From Ilex aquifolium (taxonomy: Eukaryota > Streptophyta > Magnoliopsida > Aquifoliales > Aquifoliaceae), in the NCBI GenBank assembly GCA_951799425.1, contig OX637391.1:54163069-54227068 (forward strand): a DNA stretch of 64,000 bases. Reading direction: 5' to 3'. A program made the translations under genes and the position numbers. Shown here piece after piece: positions 34,435-46,531 of this stretch. Positions within the stretch are counted from its first letter, which is position 1. Every line of letters starts with the position of its first letter. The notes under the pieces are model-generated. The model did not search any database. It was not told where the DNA came from and saw only the letters and a program-made list of their open reading frames with translations.

Positions 34435-36800
34435 TTGTGACCTTCAACATGGGGGTCAAATTGATGAGCCCATTGTTGCGGAGGATACCATCATACCATC
34501 CAGTCAGACAAAGATGTTTAACGCGCATTTGATTCATAAGATTACCTACACCTATCATTTCTTTTCTTTTCTTTTCTTTTTTCAAACAGGCTACTTGTTT
34601 GATGTATCAATATAATGACAATTTTTTTTAAAGAAATCAACAGCCATTTTTAATTAATAATAAATCACATTTAATATTGAAAATTATTATTTATCTAACC
34701 ACAGTAGTTATATGTTCCTTAAATTTCGTTCAAATAATATTACTTTTCGAGACCGTGATCTCAATTGATTTCCACCGTTGACAAAATGTGAATGAATATT
34801 CAAACAGAACAATACTTATGAGTAATTCAGTTGTCAAGTTTGTCCTCTTACAAACAAAAGGTCTTAAGCTCAATATTTTCTACACTCCCTAAGGGTCATT
34901 CATTTTTTTTTTTTCTCAGGAGACATGTCTTTAAACTAGCTAGAGCTGCAGTGATTAACTCAGAGTTCGAGAAAATAGTCGGTACAAGCCTGAAGACCCA
35001 ATAACCAAAAAAAAATATCCAAACATAACAAATAGTCAATGGAAATGAATATTTTTATTTCATTGTGAAGCTCATACAAGTAACCCTTCCCTTTCATTGA
35101 ATTTCATGTTGCGACTATTTTCATTTTCATCAGCAATGGTTTTTTTCGGTAGATTAGATGAATTAGTCATGAATATGATGGTAAGCGTTGAAAGGACAAT
35201 GTACTAAAAACTAAATATCTAAATATTGACAAATGTTCAAGGTCGATCACAGTAGTCAATCTTTCAAATTGGTGTCCTATTAAGACATTTTTTCTTTGGC
35301 GCCTTAATTATAATTTGTCCCCTCCTCCAACTATACTTTTTGTTGCAATCAGTTCTTTGTGATTTCAAATGTTGTAATTTACTCCCTCCAAATTTCAAGC
35401 AGACTAAATTGACTGAAGATAAAGGTTAGAACATGAAAGTAATTTTACACCCTCAATCTTGTACATTATTTTTCATATTTTTTTCTTGAGATATCAATTA
35501 TATATTCCTAAGAAATAAGGAAACAAAAAATCCAAGAAAAAAAATACAATTGTTCAGCCCAACACCATGTTCACCTCCACCCAATACCAAAGCATGCACG
35601 CGCACACACTCAAAAACATACACTTTTTCAGGGGTAGTTGTGTCTTTTCAACAAAGTAACTTGCGTGATTTTTTAAGGTCAACAATTAACTGTTGAAGTT
35701 AATTGCAAAATATTCAAAGTTAAATGGACTATTTGTTAAAATTAAAACTTGAGGGTGTGAATGGAAAACTATCCAAAATTAATGGAGATATTTTGTAATT
35801 AATCAATTTTCTTTTCTAACAAGTCTTTGACAAGATGAATTTGGATCCTCCACTTTGAGATTTTTCTTTTTTCTTTTTTCAATTTCAAACAATCATCAGA
35901 GAAATCATTAAACCACCTCCACTGGGGGGGAGAATTCCGTTATTAATTTTTTTTGCTCCGCCCTGCATGCAAGTAACCCTTTGCTTTCATTGAATTTCGT
36001 GTCACGACTATTTTCAGTTTCATGAGCAATGGTTTTCTTCAGTACATTAGATCAATTAGTCATGAATATGATGGTAAGCGTTGAAAGGGCAATGTACTAA
36101 AAACTAGATATTGATGTTGAAGGTCAGTCACAGGAGTCAATCTTTCAAAGGGGTGTGCGATTAAGACCTCTTTTTTTTTTCCTTAACTAAGTCTTTGACA
36201 AGATGAATTTGGATCCTCCATTTTAGAATTTTTGTTTTTCTTTTTTCAATTTCAACCAATCATCAAAGAAATCATTAAACTGTGAACCACCCAACTGGTG
36301 AATCCCATTATTAATTAAGATTGAGAAAAAAAAAATGTGAAAACTTGAATTTTAGAGGATTCAGATCCGACGACACCTACAAGAGTCAAACCACATTAAG
36401 CCAGGATCGTGGACATTCTAAGTTTTTTTTTTTTAAATGGTCCTTAATATTTTGATAAGATTTTATCATATTAGCTACTTAAAGCATGAGTCTTTTTAAT
36501 GTGATCACTCTCACGTATTTTAAACACACACAAGAACATAATATTCAATGTGGTTTTGCAAAATCCTACCCAGTTCCACGAATAAGAAGGATAAATCCTA
36601 TAAAGGTGAGAGAATTTCATGAGTTCTTGGCCAAACAAGTTGGTTGTCAAACCAAACGTGATCAATCTCAGTCATGGATTAAGGCTTAACTAAGGTTAAA
36701 AGCATTGTCGCATCAATGGGTAAAGTATGAAAGACAAACAGTTTGCTAACTGATGCTATATTTTTGACCATTCAATACAATACAATACGAGACGATGAAA
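32033..36800. other. Intergenic stretch with microsatellites and duplicated segments
   Basis: A (GA)n microsatellite lies at about 32932-32972 and a GT/GA tract at 34381-34432. A segment at about 35070-35300 is repeated with divergence at 35965-36180 (sharing tcatgaatatgatggtaagc and aatgtactaaaaacta). A second segment at 35820-35920 is repeated at 36188-36290 (tctttgacaagatgaatttg). ORFs such as 33788-34072 (minus) lack recognisable domains. Confidence 0.5.
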
Positions 36801-38240
36801 TGCAATGGGATAGATGGTAGAGGGTTGCTTGTGCCCAAAAGCGATGATTCACTTATCCTCTTGTCCATGGGGACCTCGTGGCATACAACTGAAACGACTC
36901 CCACTAGATAGCCGTCCCTTTCTCTCTTTTTCTAGCCTCGTGGACAGACGAAAGAAGGGAAGTTATAGAAGTAACTCAATCCCGGGAACTGAAATAATAC
37001 ATGGAAGACTCATGAACTTAGTAACTCAATTCAGTCATTCCTTACTCCATTCTTTCCTAAAGTTAATAATGGCGGGATAGTTAAGAGCAGCTATTGCTAC
37101 TCATACTCCTGCTTGCTGCTCTGAACAGGGAAAACTAATAATTCATAACCTACTTTGAACTCTTTTTTGTGCTTGCTTGCATATTGCGTATGTGATGTTC
37201 GAAAGCACTGCCCTGATTTAGTATGAACAAAGTAACTTACTCATCTCGAAACCTCTCGCTTTCCCATGACCCTCTCAACCATGAGGTGAGAGAATCTTCT
37301 AATACGAGGGAGAGTGACTGGTAAAGTCATTAAACTTAGTCATTTTGATCAACATGGCTGCAAGTGGACTGGGTTTATTTCTTTAAACTGACTATGACCA
37401 AAGTCGTGACTACTTCAACCAAAAAAAGGGTGACCTCTATTCAAACCGAAAGAAGTACCTCACCTCACTTACAAAGAAGTAGTTGGAGTTGGGCTTCGAA
37501 CTATGAGAGTTTGCATTTGTTTTATGTTTCTAAGAGCGGTCTGATCACTTATTTGATTAGACCGCTCCTGGTGTTCGAACTAGTCATTAGTGGTCACCTT
37601 AATTAATACCATTTTCGGTATGTGTTGCGAACACTTTCATTTTTAGTGTCTCATCTTCTCTAGAGAAGCAAAATTCGAGCGGGTAGAACACATGGTCCAA
37701 CTACATAACTTTATCTTTTTCATTACTTCCATGGTCGTGGCTCGTGGCATCGCAGCACCCATACTATTGAAATGGTTCGTTAGTAGAGATGTTCCCACAG
37801 GTGCCCCTCTTTTGGTCTATCTACATTCCTGTGCATTTTGCCTGATACTAGAAACTATCCTCATAGAAAATCAAAAAGTCAAGTAAAATGATGACACAGA
37901 CTACGAGTTACTAGACGAGGATTCACTCTATCCCAAAAAGACAGATCGAGATATCCGCGCTTACCTCAATGTCAGGATAGATGGGTCACAATCCTTGCAT
38001 TAATATTACAACATCCCAAACCAGCAGCACCATTGCCCTAAAGTTTTCACTTTATGTTTTGATGGCTTCTAATTCTATGGAGTTGCTATTGAGGTCAGGA
38101 AGTTCAATTTTGACTATAAAGAACCTAGTGGGCTGAATGAGCCCAATATTACCTATTGGACCTGAAGGTGTTGTGCAGACATTCGTTTAGTTGAGGAAGA
38201 TCTATCTCAAAAACTACCATTACCTTGGGTAGATGGTCAG
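36800..38240. other. Probable mitochondrial DNA insertion (NUMT)
   Basis: The segment is visibly richer in G and C than its surroundings and lacks their AT-rich texture. It contains a clear fragment of the mitochondrial gene ccmFC (37692-37840). The rest was not matched to a named mitochondrial gene and the limits are estimated from base composition, so true ends may differ. Confidence 0.55.
37692..37886 (+). pseudogene. ccmFC N-terminal fragment (cytochrome c maturation), mitochondrial origin
   Basis: The translation starts MVQLHNFIFFITSMVVARG and continues LLKWFVSRDVPTGAP, then LLVYLHS. This matches the start of plant mitochondrial CcmFC, a membrane component of the cytochrome c haem lyase system. 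The part normally between TGAP and LLVYLHS is deleted, and after LLVYLHS the reading departs from the family and stops at 37886. It is therefore a dead nuclear copy of a few dozen codons. The family assignment is from recognition of this conserved N-terminus. Confidence 0.75.
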
Positions 38241-38738
38241 CCATCAGAATTAGCTTTTATTTTATTAAAAAATTGTAATTACTCATTTCATGAATAGAAT
38301 GAAAGTTTGTTTGTGATCAAAAATAAAAAGTATGGCAGATTGAACATATTATCAAGTCTATATTATGGTTTGTATATTTTAATCTCTCTCATAATTCATC
38401 TTTTCTTAGAGACATGATAGTGCTACTTATTTTTAATTTTCATCAACGACAAATCAAACAAGAACTAGATGAATGATTGAGGGAAATTTTTAGTTGGTAT
38501 TTATATTTATTGGAGAAATATATGAACAGTACAGTATTTTTATTGCAGCAACAACTCACTGTTACCGATATAAATTATCACTGTAACAGTGATGTTTAAA
38601 TAAATTTTAAAACAAGAAAGTCTGAACAAGTCACAATTCAAATGAAAGTATAAATTAATTCATGTCTCATCTGATATGAGGATTTGGGATGGTCGATTAG
38701 ACTTGAGTCAGTTGATTGATGATATTTTTTTATGGACT

Positions 38739-39138
38739 TGACTATGTACCGAAGTAATAATTTCAGTACTGTATCTCTAATTTTTATCATTTTAGTTGTT
38801 GTTTTTATAATTTTTGTGGGTCATTTTATAACTAAAAAAATTATTATTTTTATGAGTGATTTATCACTTTTGTGGGTGTTTTTACCGCATTTATAGTAAT
38901 TATTTTTACTATTTTTTTTTTATACAAAAAAATTTCACATTTGTGGGTATTTTTATTACATTTGTGGGTGTTTTTATTATATTTATGAGTGTTTTTACCA
39001 CTGTTATAATAATTATTTTTTAACATTTTTAGGGTTACCACAACAGTGGTAAAATGATCCATAAATATAGTAAAAATAATCACAACAACTGTAAATGGTG
39101 ATATGGTAGCGAAAAATATTTTTCGGTACTGTAGTCAA
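38739..39138. mobile_element. Foldback (MITE-like) element with internal short repeats
   Basis: Left end ttgactatgtaccgaag; right end reverse-complemented ttgactacagtaccgaaa. The inverted arms are about 40 bp. Inside is a run of diverged ttgtgggtgtttttattaca-type repeats (about 38865-39000). No clear target duplication was found, so the superfamily is open. Confidence 0.5.
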
Positions 39139-39202
39139 CTCCTTTTTTTTTTTATCTATATTCTTTAAAATTGTTTAGGAATTCATAGAACACATACTTA
39201 TA

Positions 39203-39451
39203 TGTTAAACAATCATCTACTCTAAAAATTTAAACTTCTAGAGAAGCTATATTTTAAGTATTTTTATTTCAATACGTCTCCTGATGTACATGTTAAATTT
39301 TGAGCCTAGCAGATGAAAATCATTTTAATAATTAGAGTGTCGGTAAGATTTGAACACAAGACATTCTACTCTGATACCATATTAAATAACATTATATTCC
39401 AAAAATTTAAACTATTAAAAATGATATAACTTAAATATTTATACCTCAACA
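39203..39451 (-). mobile_element. TRIM (terminal-repeat retrotransposon in miniature), 249 bp
   Basis: Two 72-bp direct repeats (39203-39274 and 39380-39451) share aaaaatttaaact and ta(t/c)ttaa-like text. On the minus strand the right repeat begins TGTTGAGG and is followed directly by TGGTATCAG (39371-39379), the primer binding site for initiator tRNA-Met. Flanking pentamers are TTATA and TTAGA, one mismatch. Tiny LTRs, a tRNA-Met site and no coding capacity define TRIMs. Confidence 0.75.
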
Positions 39452-39504
39452 TTAGATATAAGAAAAAAAGCTCTTAATGCATACATCTAATCGACCTCCA
39501 TGAG

Positions 39505-40106
39505 TAGGATGTCCATGGGCCAAGCAGGGCTAGGCCCGCGAAATTTTTTTGGGGTCAGGCTGGATAGTGTAGGTCCAAACCCTTACCCAAGTGAATTACC
39601 GGGCGGGCCGGACTTCGGGTAGGGATGGGCTACCTGCGAGTCTATTGGGCGGGCCTGCTCGCGGATTTTTTATATACAACTTCATTTAAAAATAATAAAT
39701 ATTTTTTTATAACTTAATATTTTTTTTATATCCTTTAAAACTTGTATGCTTAATACATGGAAAAAAAAATACATTATTTATAGTATCTAAATTTTTAAAA
39801 CTTTAAATTCCGACGTTAGAAGACTTATTTTAGAGTTTCAAATTTAATGGTATAAAAATATAACTTTTTTTCAAAGGAAGGGTGGGTGGGCTAGGTTTGG
39901 CGAGCAGGCTCTTGGGCCGAGTTTTAACAGGTTTTTTTGGACAGGCTATTGGGCCAGGTTTCGGGCTGAGTAATGGGTTTGGGGGCAAACCTAAGTCCTC
40001 TTTTTAAAGATATTGGGTTCGAACGGGCCAACTATCGAGTTTCAGACTTATTTTTTTCAAGTCGAGTAACAGAACCCGTTGGTAACCCGGCCCATGAACA
40101 CCCCTA
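39505..40106. mobile_element. Non-autonomous hAT-like element, 602 bp
   Basis: Starts taggatgtccatgggcc; the right end reverse-complemented reads taggggtgttcatgggcc. An exact 8-bp duplication TCCATGAG flanks it (39497-39504 and 40107-40114). Both arms are rich in gggc/cggg words; the centre is AT-rich. No transposase. These features fit the hAT superfamily. Confidence 0.88.
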
Positions 40107-40387
40107 TCCATGAGCCCAACATTGTCACTTGGCCCTGTATGTGTAAGCTTGGCCCGACGTGAGTTCCATAAAAGATTCAATTTGAAAGTAGCAATTCCAG
40201 TAGGCACAAAAGGATACTTTGAGGGCCTATAATGTATAGTATCTAAACAGTTCAGTTGTTTTTTTTTTTTTAGGAGGGGTAGAGACAAAGAAGAACGCCC
40301 AGATACCACATTGATAAGCCCTTATTGGTGGAATTATGAGCCCCTTAACCGCTCCCGTTACTTCTCTCGAGAACGAACCTAGCTAAG

Positions 40388-41192
40388 TGTCGTGGGGTAA
40401 CTACTCGTTTTTTTTTAGGCTTCCCATGAAGGCGTTGCCACTTCAACCAGTCACACAAATTCGAATATAGGGACATACAAACTCACACAAAGACAACATA
40501 CGAATTTACTAGGAAAACACTCTCAAAACCTTATATTGAAACTCTCTACAATTACAAGGAACTCAAAGCAAAAACACTCTCTGCCCCTAAAAAATGCTCA
40601 AGCACCCTTATTTATACAAGGAGCATGACAAATGATGCCCCCATCTGTCATGGGGCTGTTACAACAGTTTGTCTATTTTCTAGCAAACTTAGTCAGCAAG
40701 GTTACTTCTCTGCGCAACATCGGACAGACAGTTTCACTCATTCAACTTCTAATGTGAAACTGCCCCTTATCTACATGCACCTGGACCAAATTATGGCTAA
40801 GAACGCCCACAATTGTCTCCCTCAGACTAGGTCATGTTCAATAACAACTTTGACTGAGTCAGCACCAGCAACTGTCCACATCCTCCTGGTCACATACATT
40901 GAATAGTCATGTGTCAATCATATGTCCACAATTCAGCAGCCAACTTTGCCCACGAACTAATGTGCATGCTGGGTCAAACTCATGCCATGTAATTTGAAGC
41001 CATGCACCAACATTGCCTCAATTAAACTCACCGTGTGCTACAATACTTAGTCGGGTGGTCTCATGCTGCCACGGTCCGCACCCATCTATAGAACCACTTA
41101 GCTGCATCACCTTAATTCCATTTCATGGCGTGCCTTGATACAAGGTGCCACCAAAACTTGTCATTGTGCACCCAATCAGTTAGGGTGTGACA
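40388..41192 (-). mobile_element. Solo LTR, 805 bp
   Basis: The segment starts TGTCGTGGGG and ends GGGTGTGACA (TG...CA). An exact 5-bp duplication CTAAG flanks it (40383-40387 and 41193-41197). On the minus strand a TATA box, ccttgtataaataagg, lies at about 40607-40622, so transcription would run leftward. There is no second LTR or internal domain nearby, so it probably remains after recombination between the two LTRs of a full element. Ty1/Copia or Ty3/Gypsy origin is not resolved. Confidence 0.85.
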
Positions 41193-41197
41193 CTAAG

Positions 41198-44099
41198 TTA
41201 AAATAGCGGTCAACCACTTAACCCCAATGTGAACTCTAAAATTTAAACCTTCAACTTTAAGGTGAGAAATTTGATCGATACCTTAATGGACCACCCATTT
41301 GGTGGTAACAGTTCAATTGAATTCATCAAACATATTGATAGAAAATGAGAGGTGTACCATATCACATTTACTCTAACAAGAAGACCGGTTTAAAAATATC
41401 TCTTCCTTATTAAAAAAAAAACCATAATGTAATCGAAAAAGTAATATGTAATGACATTTTTACCTATATTCGTTGGTATGAATATGAAATAGATATTTAA
41501 TGTAATTATTACACTATATTATTTTTGTCATGTACTTATTAATAAAATAAAAAATAATACAAGTGAATCCGTTAATCAGATACGATAGTTATTGATGTGA
41601 AAATTATTGGTGGTTTTATAGAATTCGATGGCATACACAAGCCTTTGTTTGACATAATTTTTAATTACGGGCATGAAAAAATTTGATCAGACTTAATAAT
41701 TATAAACCTTACGATTTTTCCTACTTGGACCTGTATGAATTCCTAATCATTACCATCCAGGCGTTTACAATCAAGTATAAAACTATTTCTGAATTTTATT
41801 CTATGTCATCAATTTGATCACGACATGTGGCCTTTTTAATATTTTTACATATTTAGATGTCAATAGTTATATATTTATTTATAATTAATAGTTGATATAC
41901 CGTAGCAATAACTTACGATGCAATTAGATCTATCAATCATGTCGGGTTAAAATAGGTTCGTATCGAATTTTAATGGATTCATATCAAAAAATATTTTACT
42001 TATATCCGATTCGTTTACTAATTCGTGTCCAACGAACCTTGTCATAATGGATTCGTGTCGCATTTGAATTATATATAACTGGTATTTAAACGAATTATAT
42101 TGCTTTTAATTAGTTTCATTTATACACAATTTATTTATTAATCGTGTTGTATCAGATTTATTTATTTATAAAACGAGTGATTTAAAAAAAATATAAAATT
42201 ATAGTATTAATGAGTTGTATAATATTTTAACACACCTAGGTGTAATAATGACTTTAACATTTTCTCATTAATATGACAAGTAGATGTAGTGTGACTTAAA
42301 TATTTTATCATTAATATGACGTGTCTTGTATCAATTGTTGTTAGACTTTAACTACATGAGTTACCAATCGGTTAAAGTAACTACATGAGTGTACGTTGCC
42401 TGTGAGTGCTTTTTTTCTGGGTCACGTGGCAATGTTGGCTGTTCCGTCACCTCACGGAAGGGCAGGACATTGGTTGCCAGCACAGACCTCTGTACGTGGC
42501 ATCTCCTCAGTGATTGCAGCGAAAATTTGCTATTTGTACAGGTCCCACCTTTCACGCACCAAACCCTACCCTCCTTCTCCTTCCAAGTCTCATGATCTAC
42601 TCCTGCAAAGAAATGAGAAGGAATAACAATAATATCATGGACACCCCTCTGTTTTTTCACATTATCATATACATCCCTTCTAATCCTATGATATTGTGCT
42701 TCACATCCCTTGTCATTGGCGAATACTTCTTGTATATGCCTATACAGGCCGTGTCATGTAGTCTTCTAAATTAGTGGGTCTGTTTGTATTTATGAATATT
42801 ATGCAAATAGACCTATCAATAAGTCGAACATTTATTCAAACCCAAATTCTATTAGTTATAGATTGATTGATATTTTTATTGATGTTTAATGTTTGCAATC
42901 CAATCCAAATTGTAAAAACTTAGATAAAAGGGTATGGCAATCGTCCGTCCCATTCGATGGACGATTCATCTCCTTTTCCTTCTAATCCCATCTTCACCCT
43001 TCTGCTTTCTCACATTCATTATTTTTTAAGTTAGCAAAAATATTATAGAAATTATTTGGGTTACAAAATTTGATATTTAAATTTTTTTTTTTAAATAATG
43101 GTGGTTAGAAAAAGTTTATGGATAATTATTTAGATTAATTATTAGAGGTATTTGACAGAATATGATTGAACGATGAACAATTTATTATTTTAAAATTCTT
43201 AAAAATTAGAAAAAGTGAAAGAAAACTCATTTCTGACACTCTTCCTAAGAATTTGATTATTTTTTATATAGTACTATAGTTTGACCATGTGATCATCCCC
43301 TTCTCCTCGCAATCCTCTTCTTCACCTTCTGCCTTTTACCACAATTTTTTTTTATAAGTTGGTAAAAAATATAGTAGCAATTATTGAATTACAAAATTTA
43401 ATGTGTAAAAAAATTTAGATAAGTAATGGTTAAAGGTAGTTTATGAGTAGTTATTTAGAATAATTATTATATGCATTTAGAAAAATGAGAGTGAAAGATG
43501 AAAAACTTAATAATTAAAAATTCTTAAAAATTAGAAAAGTGAGAGGTAAGATTTCTCAAACTTTCTCCTTAAAAAATTGATAGCTTTAGATATATAGTAT
43601 AGATAGATGAATTCAAAATATTATGTTCTAAAATTAAGTTAAAGCTTCGTAGATAAATTATTAAAATTCAGATTTAATTGATTTATTTAGATTAAGTCAA
43701 ATTCTAATTATTAGACTTTGATTTTTTTAGTACTTTATAAATTACAAAAGTAAAATCCAATCCATAAGATATTTGAATTGAAATCAAGTGAAAGTTTTAA
43801 AATTCGATTCAAATCATTTGGAATCCAATAAAATCCTCTTTGTTAACACACAAGAATATAAATTTTGACTTGATACATCACACGATCCTACACGTTCCTA
43901 ACCCTAATGAGGTGGTAATATGCAAATAAACCTAACTATAGTGGATAAAGTGAAGTTTAATCAAATCAAAATGAGTTGTATTTTTACTAATATAAGTGCT
44001 AAGTGCTTGATTTCAGAAATCTAGGGGGAGTTTTATGTAAATTTGAGATTTCCAAAAATGTGTTACGGGACGGCAAATATTAAAAATATAGGAAAGTCT
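41198..44099. other. Intergenic stretch with a diverged tandem duplication
   Basis: About 42970-43275 and 43287-43603 are two diverged direct copies (shared text: atcttcacccttctgc-like, aattattt(g/a)ggttacaaaattt-like, attcttaaaaattagaaaa). About 41935-42240 has ttcgtgtcg-type words typical of degraded plant DNA transposons, without clear ends. No gene was supported. Confidence 0.45.
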
Positions 44100-44830
44100 A
44101 TTGCCCCAAACGTGTAGAGCGCGAGGAACGAGGGATTCACCCTCAGCTCCACGTCAGTGTTGGACACGTGTCGACCAATGGGCAAGCCAAAGTTCAGATA
44201 TTCCCTTAAGCGTCAATGACGTTGACATATGGTCCCACACGTGTCCGAATTTCCTCTTGTTACGTAGAGGCTTTCATTGCACAACTGGAACAAAACCAGA
44301 ATAAAGAGAAACTACCCAAACTCCACTCCTACACTAACCCCAGGGCGTGTTGCCACCACTCTCTATACTTGTATCAATTATATCAATCAATTGAACGTCA
44401 CACGCCACAAAGGCGTGTGGACAGACAAAATCAAAAACGAATCTCGTATTCGACGATCCTGCCACGTGGTGATATCCTCGGCAATAGTTCGAGAAAGGCA
44501 TTACAAAAAATTAATAATAATTGTAAAAGACTACCAAAAGCGAATAACAGGCGAGAGGCGTCCCAGGACCACATGCGTGTCAGAGAAGGGACGTCCTTTC
44601 ACACTACCGTGTTGGACTCTCATTGGACCACGTATACCCATCAATCTTTACACGTGGAATGACATAAAAGAGGGAAGAAGCAAAGTACCTAAATGGACGG
44701 TGAAGATCACCGCTTTGCAATTTAGATCAGGGGGGCTACGTCACACCAACTGTACGTGTCGGATACTGCCCTTGACGGTGACGGGCAGCTGCCCGTACTA
44801 GTCCCCCACCCCACCAGTCTGGTATAATGT
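44100..44830 (+). promoter_or_regulatory. ABRE/G-box-rich promoter of the PP2CA gene
   Basis: Four CACGTG G-boxes lie at 44165-44170, 44238-44243, 44463-44468 and 44651-44656. Several more ACGT cores are present (44110, 44151, near 44738, and ACGTGTC at 44754-44760). Two G-boxes extend to ACACGTGTC, the classic ABA-responsive element bound by bZIP factors of the ABF/AREB group. ggtataatg at about 44821 could serve as a TATA element. Clade A PP2Cs are strongly ABA-induced as negative feedback, and the number of elements here agrees with that. Confidence 0.75.
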
Positions 44831-45066
44831 GGTCTCCCCCTCCAACAAAGCTTCATTTTTATGGGTCCTGTGCTCTGATCGACCTAAGATTTTATTTCTC
44901 GTATATCTTCTCTTGCCCCCTTCAAATTGAAGGATTGGGTTTGAGCTCCACACAGTTTTGGGTATTCTCATTCTTAAATTCTGGAGGCTTTGAGCTTCAA
45001 AGCACAGAGATTACGGAGAAAAAGATTGTGCAATTTTGAGACTTTTGGTTGAATTTAGGCTTCGTA

Positions 45067-46531
45067 ATGGCTGGGATGTGTTATGGAGTTGTCGGCGGCG
45101 AAACTGAAACTTCAGCACCGGTTGAGCCGAGTTCGAAATCAGCGAAGCGTCGGAAACTGGAAATTCATCAATTCAAGTTGGTTGCCGCCGATGTAGCCAT
45201 ACAGCCACCGGAAGCTAGTCGGAAGAGACGAAAGCTAGAGGCCATGAGTCTGTCAGTTCCACCACCGCGGTCGTGCGATGACGCTATTCAAAATTGTGAG
45301 GTTAATGGAAATGAACTTGCGAAAAATGGTGAATCGGAAACACAGTCTTTGAATCGGTGTGCGACTCCGTCTTCGTCTGTGAGAGTCGAGCGTGGAATGA
45401 CTTCAGAGTGCCCTAAGTTTGGGATGACTTCTGTGCGTGGAAGACGGAGAGACATGGAAGATGCAGTGGCGATTCGTCCACTAGGTAGTAGAAATCATCA
45501 GATTGCGAGCGATTTACATTTCTTCGGCGTTTACGACGGCCATGGTTGCTCACATGTGAGTTCCTAGATTCAGCTCATGAACACCATAACATAGAATTTA
45601 CAAGTACAGAGCACAGATTGTGAGGGTTTCTTTCCTGATCTTGATTTAATTTTTCTTTGTTGTTTGTAGGTCGCGATGAAGTGCAAGGATCGAATGCATG
45701 AGATAGTGAGAGACGAATTCGAGAAAAGTGAAGCTTCATGGAAGGAGACGATGATGCACAGCTTCTCACGTATGGACAAGGAAGTTATAGAATGGAGCAA
45801 TAGTTCAACCATTTTGAGCTCGAATTGTAGGTGTGAACTTCAGACTCCACAGTGCGACGCAGTTGGATCCACCGCGGTCGTTGCTGTCGTGACTCCGGAA
45901 AAGATAATCGTCTCCAATTGCGGTGATTCTCGTGCCGTGCTTTGCCGGAACGGCGTCGCCATCCCCCTCTCCTCCGATCACAAGGTGAGTCTTCATCGTT
46001 CATATCTCCAAACACGAACATCAATTTCAATTTGTATTACAGTTTTGGTTGTGTGGAATTCAAATTTTTTTGCTTTGGTATAAATCGCAGCCTGATCGAC
46101 CAGATGAGCTTAGCCGTATAGAAGACGCCGGCGGTCGAGTCATATACTGGGACGGTCCTCGAGTTCTCGGAGTCCTAGCAATGTCCAGAGCAATCGGCGA
46201 CAGTTACCTAAAGCCGTACGTGATCTCAGAACCGGAAGTAACCGTAACGGATCGGACGGCAGAGGACGAATGCTTAATACTAGCAAGTGATGGGCTGTGG
46301 GATGTGGTATCGAACGAAACTGCTTGCGGCGTTGCGCGGATGTGTCTGCAAGCTCAAAAAATACCGTCGCCGCCGCAGTCTCCGGGAAGCGATGTGAATG
46401 TATCCGCCTCCGGAGAGAGCTCCGACAAGGCTTGCTCTGATGCGTCAATTCTGTTGACCAAGTTGGCCTTGGCAAGGCACAGCTCCGATAACGTGAGCGT
46501 CGTCGTTGTGGATCTTAGGAGAGGCCTATAG
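45067..46531 (+). CDS. PP2CA: Clade A protein phosphatase 2C, PP2CA/AHG3 orthologue
   Basis: Three exons: 45067-45555, 45670-45984 and 46091-46531 (GT-AG introns at codon boundaries), 414 residues. The N-terminus [14 protein letters not shown] closely resembles Arabidopsis AHG3/PP2CA. Two basic KRRKLE motifs (residues 27-32 and 53-58) could act as nuclear localisation signals. PP2C motifs: RDMED (128-132), DGHG (157-160), GDSRA (248-252), [10 protein letters not shown] (296-305) and SDGLWD (334-339), with Asp residues that hold the Mn/Mg ions. Trp288 in VIYWDG corresponds to the clade A tryptophan that inserts into the ABA-bound PYR/PYL receptor. The family dephosphorylates SnRK2 kinases and so blocks ABA signalling until receptors inhibit it. 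All key residues are present, so the gene should be functional. Confidence 0.96.

Noticed and set aside
44216-44801. Overlapping ORFs of 148 and 174 codons upstream of PP2CA
   Set aside because: They overlap each other and the ABRE-rich promoter and show no domain; best read as promoter DNA.
46140-46475. 111-codon minus-strand ORF
   Set aside because: Shadow of PP2CA exon 3.
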